Of a DNA stretch of 52,825 nucleotides, positions 23,388 through 31,206 are shown in pieces (position 1 is the stretch's first letter; every line of letters begins with the position of its first letter). A model generated the notes under the pieces. That model worked only from the letters and a program-made list of their open reading frames with translations, was not told the DNA's origin and did not search any database. Source of the DNA: Streptomyces jeddahensis (lineage in GTDB: Bacteria; Actinomycetota; Actinomycetes; Streptomycetales; Streptomycetaceae); NCBI RefSeq assembly GCF_001642995.1, contig NZ_LOHS01000100.1, forward strand, positions 1-52,825, given 5' to 3'. The position numbers and the translations under genes are program-made.

Positions 23388-24203
23388 ATGGCTCGACGTC
23401 GTACGGCTCCGCCCACCAGCGCCGAAGAGCGATTGCGCACGCTCGGTCAGCTCACCGGCCAGATACTCGAGCGGATCAAGTTGCAGCAGGCCCGGGTGGA
23501 GCTCGCGGCCGCGCTGCAGCGCCAGTGCCTTCCCACCGAGATACCGCGTCTGCCGGGTCTGCAGGTCGCGGGACGGTACGCGCCCGCCAGGGACGGTCTG
23601 GACATCGGCGGCGACTGGTACGACGTCTTCCCCATGCAGGACGGCTCGATCGGGTTCGCCATCGGAGACGTGCAGGGCCACGACGTCGAGGCCGCGGCCT
23701 ACATGGGGCAGGTACGCACCTGCCTGCGCGCCGTCGCAGTGGCCACCACGGACCCGGCCGAGGTGCTGCGCCGCACCAACGACCTGCTCGTCTCCATGGG
23801 CTCCGACCTCTTCGTGACCTGCCTGTTCGCCCGCTTCGCCCCGGCGACCGGCGAGCTGACGGCTTCTCGTGCCGGACACATTCCCGCGGTCTGGGCGACG
23901 GACGAGGGCCGCTGCGACGTCGTCATGGCCGACGGGGGTCTGCCCCTGGGCATCGTGCCCGACGAGAAGTACACCTCGACCCGCCGCCAGCTGACGGGCA
24001 AGGGAGCCTTCGTCCTGCTCACGGACGGCGTGGTGGAAGGACCGGACTACGAGATCGAGCAAGGGCTGGACCGGGTGGTCGAACTGGTCCGTGACGCGTG
24101 CGGCGCGGACCCCGACAGCCTGGCCGCCGAAGTGATCAAAGTCGCCGATCTGACCGGCCACAGCGACGACGCCGCCGTCCTCGTTCTCACCTACGACGCG
24201 TAA
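23388..24203 (+). CDS. SpoIIE-type PP2C protein phosphatase
   Basis: I place the start at ATG 23388 (271 residues); a GTG at 23352 is in frame. After a short helical lead that could form a coiled coil (GQILERIKLQQARVELAAAL), a PP2C domain follows. It has the metal-binding Asp residues in IGGDWYDVF, in IGDVQGHD and in LLTDGVVEGPD, and the final Asp in GHSDDAAVLVL. It should remove phosphate from Ser/Thr of a partner such as an anti-anti-sigma factor. No sensor domain is fused. The MASE1 membrane protein starts 13 bases downstream and may supply the missing input domain; this is an inference. Confidence 0.9.
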   Translation: MARRRTAPPTSAEERLRTLGQLTGQILERIKLQQARVELAAALQRQCLPTEIPRLPGLQVAGRYAPARDGLDIGGDWYDVFPMQDGSIGFAIGDVQGHDVEAAAYMGQVRTCLRAVAVATTDPAEVLRRTNDLLVSMGSDLFVTCLFARFAPATGELTASRAGHIPAVWATDEGRCDVVMADGGLPLGIVPDEKYTSTRRQLTGKGAFVLLTDGVVEGPDYEIEQGLDRVVELVRDACGADPDSLAAEVIKVADLTGHSDDAAVLVLTYDA

Positions 24204-24216
24204 GGACACGACCGCC

Positions 24217-25218
24217 GTGGCGATCAGCGGCCAGGGATTCCGGCACCACGCCGCCGTGGGCCTGCGGATCGTTGCCATCGCGGCGGTCTACTACGCGGCC
24301 GCCAGGATCGGACTCATGCAGCAGCTGGTCCGCGGTCAGATCACACCGTTGTGGCCGCCGACCGGTATCGCCCTGGTGAGCCTCCTGCTGTGGGGGATGC
24401 GGATCTGGCCCGGGATCGCGATCGGCGCGTTCCTGGTGAACGTGACGCTTGGTCCTTCAATTCTTCCGGTGGCCGCGATCGCGGCCGGCAACACGCTGGC
24501 CCCGGTCTGCGCGTATCTGCTCCTCAGACGGGCGGGCTTCCGCATCGAGATCGACCGGCTGCGGGACGCGCTCGCCCTGGTCTTCCTCGGCGCGCTGGGC
24601 GGAATGCTGGTCAGTGCGACCGTCGGTACGGGGGTACTGGTGCTCTCCGGCGCCGTTCCGGCCGACGATTTCTGGCCCGACTGGTCGGTGTGGTGGACGG
24701 GCGATGCCATGGGCGTGCTGGTCATCGCACCGCTCCTGCTCGTGATCCGCACCTGGCGGTGGCCGCGCGGCGTCCCCGTCCACCGGTGGGCCGAGGCAGT
24801 GGCCCTGCTGGCCGGTACGGCAGCCGTGGCCACGGTGGCCACCCGGAGCACGCTCGCCCTGCTCTTCCTCGTGTTCCCGTTCCTGATCTGGGCGGCGTTC
24901 CGCTTCCAGCTGGCCGGCGCCGCCCCCTGCGTACTGATCGTTTCGGTCATCGCGATCGACGCGGCCGCGAACGGGTCCGGTCCGTTCTCCGGTCATGACC
25001 TCCTCGCCAAGATGGTCATCGTGCAGGCCCTCAACGGGACTGTGGCCCTGACGGCTCTGCTGCTCGCGGCCACCATCACTGAGCGGGACCACACCCGCCG
25101 GGAGATCGAGCAGGTCTGCCGTGGGCTGAGAGAGGCGCTCACCCGGCTCACCCCAGTCGAGAAGGGCGAGGAGTGGCCGCCCACTCGTTCGCCGAAGGAA
25201 CGGGACCGGGACGTATAG
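24217..25218 (+). CDS. MASE1-domain membrane sensor protein without output domain
   Basis: A 333-residue protein from GTG 24217. Eight or so membrane segments cover residues 15-290. Typical MASE1 stretches include LWPPTGIALVSLLLWG, WPGIAIGAFLVNV, WSVWWTGDAMGVLVIAPLLL and LLFLVFPFLIWAAFRF. MASE1 normally senses a signal through the membrane and is fused to kinase, GGDEF or PP2C outputs. Here only about 40 residues follow the last helix, starting with a short helix at ITERDHTRREIEQV. The output is probably the SpoIIE-type phosphatase encoded 13 bases upstream, as a split two-protein version of a common fusion. Confidence 0.87.
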   Translation: MAISGQGFRHHAAVGLRIVAIAAVYYAAARIGLMQQLVRGQITPLWPPTGIALVSLLLWGMRIWPGIAIGAFLVNVTLGPSILPVAAIAAGNTLAPVCAYLLLRRAGFRIEIDRLRDALALVFLGALGGMLVSATVGTGVLVLSGAVPADDFWPDWSVWWTGDAMGVLVIAPLLLVIRTWRWPRGVPVHRWAEAVALLAGTAAVATVATRSTLALLFLVFPFLIWAAFRFQLAGAAPCVLIVSVIAIDAAANGSGPFSGHDLLAKMVIVQALNGTVALTALLLAATITERDHTRREIEQVCRGLREALTRLTPVEKGEEWPPTRSPKERDRDV

Positions 25219-25245
25219 CGCGGGACCGAGGTGCCTCTGGGAGGT

Positions 25246-26253
25246 TCAGCCGCCCGTCGACTCGCGGACGACCACGGTGAAGGGGCTGACGAACTCCTCG
25301 CGATCCGCCCCTGGCTCGTTCTGCCGGATCCGCCTGGCCAGGAGGTCGACCGCCCGCTGCGCCATCGTGTCGTGGTCCGGGTCGATGGTGGACAGCGAGG
25401 GGATGAGGAACGCGCTCTCCTGGACGTTGTCGAAGCCGATCACCTTGACCTGGTCCGGCACCCGTACCCCGGCGTCCGCCAGGCCACGCAGCACGCCCAT
25501 GGCCACCGTGTCGGTCACGCAGAAGACGCCGTCGAAGTCGAGACCGCTCTCCACCATCTCCCGGGCACGCCGCGCACCATCGTGCATGGTGAGCGTCTCC
25601 ACGCTCTGCAGGAGGCCGGGGTCCTCGGGCAGACCGGCGCTCTGCAGCGCCTGCCGGTAGCCCGTGAGGCGGAGGCTGGTCACGTCGGTCTCCTCGCTCA
25701 CCACGCCGCACAGGATGGCGATGCTCCGGCAGCCCCGCTCGATCAGATGGCGGGTGGCAGCCTGCGACGCGTCGACATTGGGCATGGCGACGTGGTCGAC
25801 GGGACCGCCGAAGATCCGCTCGCCCAGGATGACCACCGGGTAGTCCACCTTGAGCAGCTCGACGTCCGCCGGGCCCATGCCCACGGTGCTGAGGATGAGC
25901 CCGTCGTAGAGCCGGTTGCGCGAGAGGGACAGTGCGTCCAGCTCGTTCTCCCGCGAGGCGCCGGTCTGCTCGATGCTGACCCGGAGGTTGTGCCGCTGGG
26001 CCGCGCTGATGATGGCGGCGGCCAGCCGGCCGTAGTAGGGGCTGTTGACCTCGGGGACGGCGAGTCCGACGGTACCGGTCCGGCCGGTGCGCAGGTTGCG
26101 GGCCGCGACGTTGACGCGGTAGTCGAGCCGTGCCATCGCGTCCAGGACCTTCTTACGCGTTGCCGGGCGCACGTTGGGGTGATCGTTGATGACGTTCGAG
26201 ACGGTCATCGGGGAGACCCCGGCCGCCTTCGCCACGTCCTGGATCGTTGCCAC
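25246..26253 (-). CDS. LacI-family regulator of the arabinoside/galactoside genes
   Basis: A 335-residue protein from GTG 26253. The LacI helix-turn-helix is TIQDVAKAAGVSPMTVSNVI (about 3-22), followed by the hinge helix at AARNLRTGRTGTVGL. A sugar-binding core of the periplasmic-binding type fills residues 60-335 (VGLAVPEVNSPYYGRL, VIGFDNVQESAFLIPSLSTI). The genes upstream on the same strand encode a GH27 and a GH51 enzyme; the regulator probably represses them through the TATCGATA dyad before GH51. The effector is likely an arabino- or galacto-sugar. A 16-bp tandem direct repeat lies just before its start. Confidence 0.9.
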   Translation of the reverse strand: MATIQDVAKAAGVSPMTVSNVINDHPNVRPATRKKVLDAMARLDYRVNVAARNLRTGRTGTVGLAVPEVNSPYYGRLAAAIISAAQRHNLRVSIEQTGASRENELDALSLSRNRLYDGLILSTVGMGPADVELLKVDYPVVILGERIFGGPVDHVAMPNVDASQAATRHLIERGCRSIAILCGVVSEETDVTSLRLTGYRQALQSAGLPEDPGLLQSVETLTMHDGARRAREMVESGLDFDGVFCVTDTVAMGVLRGLADAGVRVPDQVKVIGFDNVQESAFLIPSLSTIDPDHDTMAQRAVDLLARRIRQNEPGADREEFVSPFTVVVRESTGG

Positions 26254-26273
26254 GTTCGCCCCCGGTCTGCGTC

Positions 26274-26305
26274 TTGGGACTCACCCGCCTTGGGACTCGC
26301 CCGCC
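26274..26305. repeat. 16-bp tandem direct repeat upstream of lacI
   Basis: TTGGGACTCACCCGCC is followed directly by TTGGGACTCGCCCGCC, one base different, 20-52 bp upstream of the regulator start. It may be a local duplication or a binding site. Confidence 0.8.
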
Positions 26306-26429
26306 GCCATGCTAGGGCTTCACCCACGTCGTAACCTGCCGGTTCGGTGGCGGGCGCACAGCCTGCCACCGGCCGCCGCGGCCGCCGCGGTGCACCCGCC
26401 GTTTGCGGGCGCACCGCGCCTGGCCGAGT

Positions 26430-27773
26430 TCAGTCGGTGCTGTCGGTGCTGTCGGTGCTGTCGGCCTCGGTGATGCGATACAGAGCCGCTCCGTGGGCCG
26501 GCAGGTCGACGTGCAGGTGGCGGCCGTCGTGCTTGGTGTCGCTGTGGGTCCACAGCTCCCGGATGCGGTCGCCGGGACGGGCGCCGATGGAGCCGAGCGG
26601 GACGGTGACGCGCTCGGGGGCGTCGGCCAGGGAGAACACGGCGGCGTACCGGGTGCGCCCGTCGGTGTCACCGGCCGTCCACAGGACGAGGTCCCTCTCG
26701 CGGAGGACCTCGCGGTTGTCCCTGCTGTGCCACAGGACCTCGAGCGCTTCGTCGTTGGTGAGCAGCTCGATCGTCTCCCGCGGGCTGCTGGGCAGATCAC
26801 CGCCCATCATCAGGGGCGAGCGGGCGATGAGCCAAAGCGTCATCAAGCTGATCTGCTCGGGGCGGGTGAGGGCGCACAGCCGGTCGTCGCCGCGCTCGGC
26901 CCGGATGCCGATACGGCCCAGCGGCAGCATGTCGGCGTCCGCCCAGCCCCCCGCGGCGGAGCCGCTTGTCGATACTGCGGCCTGCCACGGAGCCCACCGG
27001 GCCATGCGGCCGAACTGGGCCTCGACGTCCTCCCACCGGTCCCACAGGTCGTCGCAGACGCGCCACATGGTGGCGTTGTCCCGCAGGTGGTCGAGGTGGG
27101 CGAGGGAGACATCGGTGCCGGGCGACAGACTCAGCTCGATGTTCCGGCCGCTGCGGGCGATGGCCCGGGCGTAGGCGGAGATCTCCCGCTCGTGGTAGGG
27201 GAAGAGCATGTCGTCGGCCTTGATGAAGTCGACGCCCCACTCGGCGAACTGGGCGACCTGCGCGTCGTAGTACGCCTGGGCGCCCGGGTGGTCGTGGTTC
27301 AGGCCGTAGTTGTCGCTGTTCCAGGGGCAGACGGAGTTGGTGTCGGCGACCTCGTCGGCGGTGAAGTCGGTGCCGGCCACGGGCAGGCGGTCGGCGACGG
27401 CGCGGCGCGGGATGCCGCGCATGATGTGCAGGCCGAACCGCAGGCCGAGTTGGTGCACGCGCTCGGCCAGCGGCCCGAAGCCCGCACCGTCCGTCGCCGA
27501 AAGGAACCGGTTCGGCGCGGGCAGTTGGCGGCCGTGGTCGTCGAGGATCAGCGGGGCGTCGGGGTTGTAGCCGTGGGCGCGGGCCGTGGGCTCGTACCAC
27601 TGGATGTCGACGACCACGGTGTCCCAGCCGTGCGCGAGCATGTGGTCGTGCATGAACACCGCGTTGGCGAGGACCTCTTCCTCGGTCACGGTCGTGCCGT
27701 AGCAGTCCCAGCTGTTCCAGCCCATCGGCGGACGCAGGTGTCGTTCGGGGATGGGGCGTGCGGGTCGCGTCAT
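26430..27773 (-). CDS. GH27 alpha-galactosidase or beta-L-arabinopyranosidase
   Basis: A 447-residue protein without signal peptide, so cytosolic. Near the start it has PPMGWNSWDCYG, the classic GH27 opening. The nucleophile Asp lies in VDFIKADDM; the common clan form is LKYDNC, so this active site is atypical. The acid/base should be an Asp in the region of WRVCDDLWDRW. A C-terminal beta domain ends in Ser-Thr-Asp repeats. Atypical GH27 members act as beta-L-arabinopyranosidases, so given the neighbouring arabinofuranosidase that activity is a serious alternative. It lies 102 bp downstream of GH51 on the same strand, probably in one operon. Confidence 0.85.
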   Translation of the reverse strand: MTRPARPIPERHLRPPMGWNSWDCYGTTVTEEEVLANAVFMHDHMLAHGWDTVVVDIQWYEPTARAHGYNPDAPLILDDHGRQLPAPNRFLSATDGAGFGPLAERVHQLGLRFGLHIMRGIPRRAVADRLPVAGTDFTADEVADTNSVCPWNSDNYGLNHDHPGAQAYYDAQVAQFAEWGVDFIKADDMLFPYHEREISAYARAIARSGRNIELSLSPGTDVSLAHLDHLRDNATMWRVCDDLWDRWEDVEAQFGRMARWAPWQAAVSTSGSAAGGWADADMLPLGRIGIRAERGDDRLCALTRPEQISLMTLWLIARSPLMMGGDLPSSPRETIELLTNDEALEVLWHSRDNREVLRERDLVLWTAGDTDGRTRYAAVFSLADAPERVTVPLGSIGARPGDRIRELWTHSDTKHDGRHLHVDLPAHGAALYRITEADSTDSTDSTD

Positions 27774-27875
27774 GGCCGATCGTTTCCTGTACGGGTGCGG
27801 AGGACGGAGCGGGGCGTCGGGCGGGACGGCGCAGACCCGACGCCTCGGTCGGGTCTGCGGAGGGCGACGGCGTGA

Positions 27876-29393
27876 TCAGGCCAGCGGGGCCTGGACGGTG
27901 AGGAAGGAGTGGGGCGGCAGCGTCAGGGCCAGGCCCTGGTCGGTCGCCTTCAGGCCGTCGAAGGTGCGCGGGGCGACCGCTCCCGGCGTGTCCGCGGTGT
28001 TGTGGGCCCCCAGCCGGTCGGCCGTGAGGATGCGCGCGGTCACCTCACCGAGGGAGCCGCCACGCAGGTCGAGCGTCACGTCCGCGGGCTCCTCGGCGTC
28101 GAGGTTGGACAGCGAGATGAGGACCGTGCCGTCCTTGACGCTGGCGGAAGCGGAGACGGTGTCCAGCTGTGCATCCCCCACTGCGCGGCGGGCGTCGTCG
28201 CTGCGCAGGTGCACGGCGAGCGAGGCGGCGTCCTGGTGGCCCTTGTTCATCTCGAAGACGTGGTACGTCGGGGTCAGCACCAGCGCGTCGCCGTCCGTGA
28301 GGACCATCGCCTGCAGGACGTTGACGGTCTGGGCGATGTTGGCCATGTACAGGCGCTCGGCGTGCTTGTGGAAGATGTCGAAGTGGGTGCTGGCCACGAG
28401 CGCGTCGCGCAGGGTGTTCTGCTGGAACAGGAAGCCCGGATTGGTGCCCGGCTCGACGTCCCACCAGGTGCCCCACTCGTCCAGGACCAGGCCCACCTTC
28501 CGGCCGGGGTCGTAGCAGTCCATGACCGTGGAGTGGCCGGTGAGGATGCGGTCGATCTTCCGCGCGGAGACCATCGTCCGGTAGTAGTCGTCCGTGTCGA
28601 AGTCGGTGGCGCTGCCCTTCGCCTCCCAGGGACCGGCCAGCGTGTAGTAGTGGACGGAGATGCCCTGGAAGAAGGTGCGCGGTGTGGCCTCGCAGCCGAA
28701 GCAGTTGATCTGCTGCATCAGCGTCTCGGTCCACTTGTAGTCGGCGTCGGACGCGCCCGATGCGATGCGGTAGAGCTTGTTGTCGCCGTGGTCGCGGCAG
28801 TACGTGGCGTACTGCCGGGCCAGGTCGGCGGAGTACTCGGCGCGCATGTTGCCGCCGCAGCCCCACGTCTCGTTGCCGATGCCCCAGAACTTCACGCGCC
28901 AGGGCTCCTCGCGGCCGTTGGCCTTGCGCAGCCGCACCATGGGGCTGTCGCCCTCGCGGGTCAGGTACTCGACCCACTCACTCATCTCCTGGACGGTGCC
29001 GCTGCCCACGTTGCCGCTGATGTACGGCTCGGCGCCGAGCAGTTCGCACAGGGCCATGAACTCGTGGGTGCCGAAGTGGTTGTTCTCCTCGACGTTGCCC
29101 CAGTGGGTGTTGACCATACGGGGGCGCTGGTCCCTGGGGCCGATGCCGTCCTTCCAGTGGTACTCGTCGGCGAAACAGCCGCCCGGCCAGCGGAGGTTGG
29201 GGATGTTCAGGGCCCGCAGGGCCTCCACGACGTCGAGCCGGATGCCGCCCTCGTTGGGTATCGGGGAGTCCTCGCCGACCCAGAAGCCGCCGTAGATGCA
29301 CCGGCCCAGGTGCTCGGCGAAGTGGCCGTAGAGGTGGCGGCTGATCTTCGGACCCTCGATGTCGAGGTTGATGATCGCGGTGGCGTTGGGCAC
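27876..29393 (-). CDS. GH51 alpha-L-arabinofuranosidase
   Basis: A 505-residue protein from GTG 29393, with GGAG upstream. The catalytic (beta/alpha)8 barrel shows RWPGGCFADEYHW, the acid/base Glu in FWGIGNETWGCGG (about residue 177) and the nucleophile Glu in GLVLDEWGTWWD (about residue 298). A beta-sandwich at the C-terminus ends with LPPHSFLTVQAPLA. It lacks a secretion signal and would remove terminal arabinofuranosyl groups from imported oligosaccharides. Together with the GH27 enzyme and the LacI regulator it forms a small plant-cell-wall arabinoside/galactoside system. No transporter lies alongside. Confidence 0.93.
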   Translation of the reverse strand: MPNATAIINLDIEGPKISRHLYGHFAEHLGRCIYGGFWVGEDSPIPNEGGIRLDVVEALRALNIPNLRWPGGCFADEYHWKDGIGPRDQRPRMVNTHWGNVEENNHFGTHEFMALCELLGAEPYISGNVGSGTVQEMSEWVEYLTREGDSPMVRLRKANGREEPWRVKFWGIGNETWGCGGNMRAEYSADLARQYATYCRDHGDNKLYRIASGASDADYKWTETLMQQINCFGCEATPRTFFQGISVHYYTLAGPWEAKGSATDFDTDDYYRTMVSARKIDRILTGHSTVMDCYDPGRKVGLVLDEWGTWWDVEPGTNPGFLFQQNTLRDALVASTHFDIFHKHAERLYMANIAQTVNVLQAMVLTDGDALVLTPTYHVFEMNKGHQDAASLAVHLRSDDARRAVGDAQLDTVSASASVKDGTVLISLSNLDAEEPADVTLDLRGGSLGEVTARILTADRLGAHNTADTPGAVAPRTFDGLKATDQGLALTLPPHSFLTVQAPLA

Positions 29394-29757
29394 GGGGTAC
29401 TCCAGGTCAGCAGGGGTGGACTACGTGAGTGTGAGCGTGAGCGGCAGGGGCTCTGCCGTGCTGGCCGGGCCGTTACGTCCGTCGCACCCGGGGCGTTTGT
29501 ATCGATAAAAAATTCCCACCGTGTCGCTCGAGTGTCAAGGGGTGCGCAAATCGGGAATCAGGTCAGCCGATCTGATGGGCCGCGGCCCGCGAGGAGTCGG
29601 GCTCGCTCGGAGCCGCCCGGCCGCGGCGCCGAGCACCGAGGGGACGGCAGCCATAAACTCGAAGGACTGGTTCGGGGAGGCGGGGGGCCGCGGGGACGCG
29701 GTCGGCAGACCGGGGTCCGGACCGGGACCGGGGGGATCGCCACCCCAGGAGAACGCG
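29394..29757. promoter_or_regulatory. Divergent intergenic region GH51/DUF899
   Basis: This 364-bp stretch shows no supported gene. It holds the GH51 promoter and operator at 29500-29538, an AT-rich patch (ATAAAAAATT) unusual for the window, and on the other side the ribosome site of the DUF899 gene (AGGAGA just before 29758). Plus-strand open frames before 29758 lack sensible starts. Confidence 0.5.
29500..29538 (-). promoter_or_regulatory. GH51 promoter with LacI-type operator TATCGATA
   Basis: On the minus strand a perfect -35 TTGACA (29538-29533) is followed after 17-18 bases by an A/T-rich -10 (GAATTT or AATTTT). The palindrome TATCGATA (29500-29507), set in TTTTATCGATACAAA, lies just downstream near the start site. 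LacI-type operators share the central CG and symmetry. It is 107 bp from the GH51 start. Confidence 0.6.
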
Positions 29758-30441
29758 ATGTATCGGCACACCACACTGGCCGGGGAGTCAACGGACTACC
29801 TCGACGCCCGCGAAGAGCTGCGCCTGGCCGAAATCGAGCTCATGCGCCACCGCGAGAAGGTCGCGGCCCGGCGACGGGCGCTCCCCCAGGGGCCGCCCGT
29901 CGACGACTACGTCTTCCTCGAGGGCCCGGCCGACCTCGACGCCGGCGACACACCGGTCCGCGAGGTGCCCCTGAGCGGGCTGTTCACCGCGCCGGACCGC
30001 CCGCTGGTCGTCTACCACTTCATGTACGGCAAGCTGCAGACCGACCCCTGCCCGATGTGCACGATGTGGATCGACGGCTACAACGGCGTCGCCCACCACA
30101 TCGCCCGCAACGCCGACTTCGTCATCGCCGCGGCCGCCGACCTGCCCACCCTGCGGCAGCACGCCCGCAATCGCGGCTGGCACCGGCTACGGCTCCTGAG
30201 CTGCGGCGACAGCACATTCAAGTACGACCTGGGCAGCGAGGACAAGGACGGCGAACAGGACTCCACCATCTCCGTCTTCACCCGCGACGGCGACGGCACT
30301 GTCCGCCATTTCTACTCCGCCCACCCACGCATGGCCGACGACATCGACGAGCGCGGCATCGACCTTCTGACCCCCGTCTGGCACTTCCTCGACCTGACCC
30401 CGCAGGGCCGCGGTGAGTGGTACCCGAGCGTGGACTACTGA
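29758..30441 (+). CDS. DUF899 family thioredoxin-like protein
   Basis: The 227-residue protein starts at ATG 29758, behind AGGAGA; the 306-residue open frame adds non-coding leader. The DUF899 pattern is clear: an N-terminal helix (LDAREELRLAEIELMRHRE), then LVVYHFMYGKLQTDPCPMCTMWIDGYNG, and near the end a DLLTPVWHFLDLTPQGRG block. The CPMC motif lies where thioredoxins have the active CxxC. The family is annotated as thioredoxin-like, but the reaction is not established. The stop is followed at once by a 16-bp repeat array. Confidence 0.85.
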   Translation: MYRHTTLAGESTDYLDAREELRLAEIELMRHREKVAARRRALPQGPPVDDYVFLEGPADLDAGDTPVREVPLSGLFTAPDRPLVVYHFMYGKLQTDPCPMCTMWIDGYNGVAHHIARNADFVIAAAADLPTLRQHARNRGWHRLRLLSCGDSTFKYDLGSEDKDGEQDSTISVFTRDGDGTVRHFYSAHPRMADDIDERGIDLLTPVWHFLDLTPQGRGEWYPSVDY

Positions 30442-30450
30442 CGGCTCCTG

Positions 30451-30523
30451 AAGACCGAGGTTCCTGAAGACTGAGGTTCCTGAAGACTGAGGTTCCTGAA
30501 GACTGAGGTTCCTGAAGACCGAG
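30451..30523. repeat. 16-bp tandem repeat downstream of the DUF899 gene
   Basis: Four 16-bp units AAGA(C/T)... of the form AAGACTGAGGTTCCTG begin at 30451, 30467, 30483 and 30499; a partial fifth begins at 30515. The first and last carry C in place of T at position 6. The array starts 9 bases after the stop codon. Confidence 0.9.
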
Positions 30524-30644
30524 CGGACAGGGCACCGCAGCACGTCCCGTCGCGAACCCGCCCGCCCCGGTGACTGTCACGGCATCGGCCGGGATCCTGG
30601 TAGCGCGAACGCCCGTTAACGCCCGCCACACACCGAGGAGACTG

Positions 30645-31163
30645 ATGACCGAGACGCAGAAGGATGCAGAGCCGGACCGCCGATCGGCCCTCGAGGCGGA
30701 GCGGCAGCGCATCCGGGACCGGCACCTGCGACCGAGCGGCGAGCGGCCCGCCTCGTCCGCCCGGGGACTGCACCACACGGCGCTGATCAGCAGCGACGTC
30801 GAGCGGACCATCCGCTTCTACCAGGACGTGCTGGAATTTCCGCTGACCGAGCTGATCGAGAACCGCGACTACCCCGGCTCATCGCACTTCTTCTTCGACA
30901 TCGGCAACGGCAATCTGCTCGCCTTCTTCGACTTCCCCGGACTCGACGTGGGCCCGTACGCCGAGGTGCTGGGTGGACTGCACCACGTGGCGATCTCCGT
31001 GGAGCCGGACCGCTGGCGCCACTTGGTCGGCAACCTCGAGCAGGCCGGCGTCGACCATGCGGTGCACAGCGAGGTCTCGGTGTACTTCCGGGATCCCGAC
31101 GGCGCCCGCATCGAACTCATCGCCGATCCGCTCGGCGAGATGTACGGAAACGAGGTGCTGTAA
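30645..31163 (+). CDS. VOC-family (glyoxalase/dioxygenase-fold) protein
   Basis: The 172-residue protein starts at ATG 30645 behind GAGGAG. After a charged helical lead of about 40 residues, two betaalphabetabetabeta units follow: LHHTALISSDVERTIRFYQDV and LHHVAISVEPDRWRHLVGNL. Metal ligands fit His (LHHTAL), Glu or Asp in the first strand set, His (LHHVAI) and Glu in DGARIELIAD. This resembles extradiol dioxygenase or glyoxalase members, but substrate and reaction are unknown. It is convergent with the sugar-binding lipoprotein gene, 43 bases away, and stands alone otherwise. Confidence 0.85.
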   Translation: MTETQKDAEPDRRSALEAERQRIRDRHLRPSGERPASSARGLHHTALISSDVERTIRFYQDVLEFPLTELIENRDYPGSSHFFFDIGNGNLLAFFDFPGLDVGPYAEVLGGLHHVAISVEPDRWRHLVGNLEQAGVDHAVHSEVSVYFRDPDGARIELIADPLGEMYGNEVL

Positions 31164-31206
31164 CGAAGCGGTCGGGCGAGGAGTCCGGTGCGGCCGCTGC
31201 GCTCTC

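Noticed and set aside
29521..29757. Longer start for the DUF899 protein
   Set aside because: The added sequence is Gly/Arg-rich leader; ATG 29758 has an AGGAGA ribosome site and the family's usual start.
30451..30523. CRISPR array at the 16-bp repeats
   Set aside because: Units are contiguous without spacers and too short; no cas gene is present.
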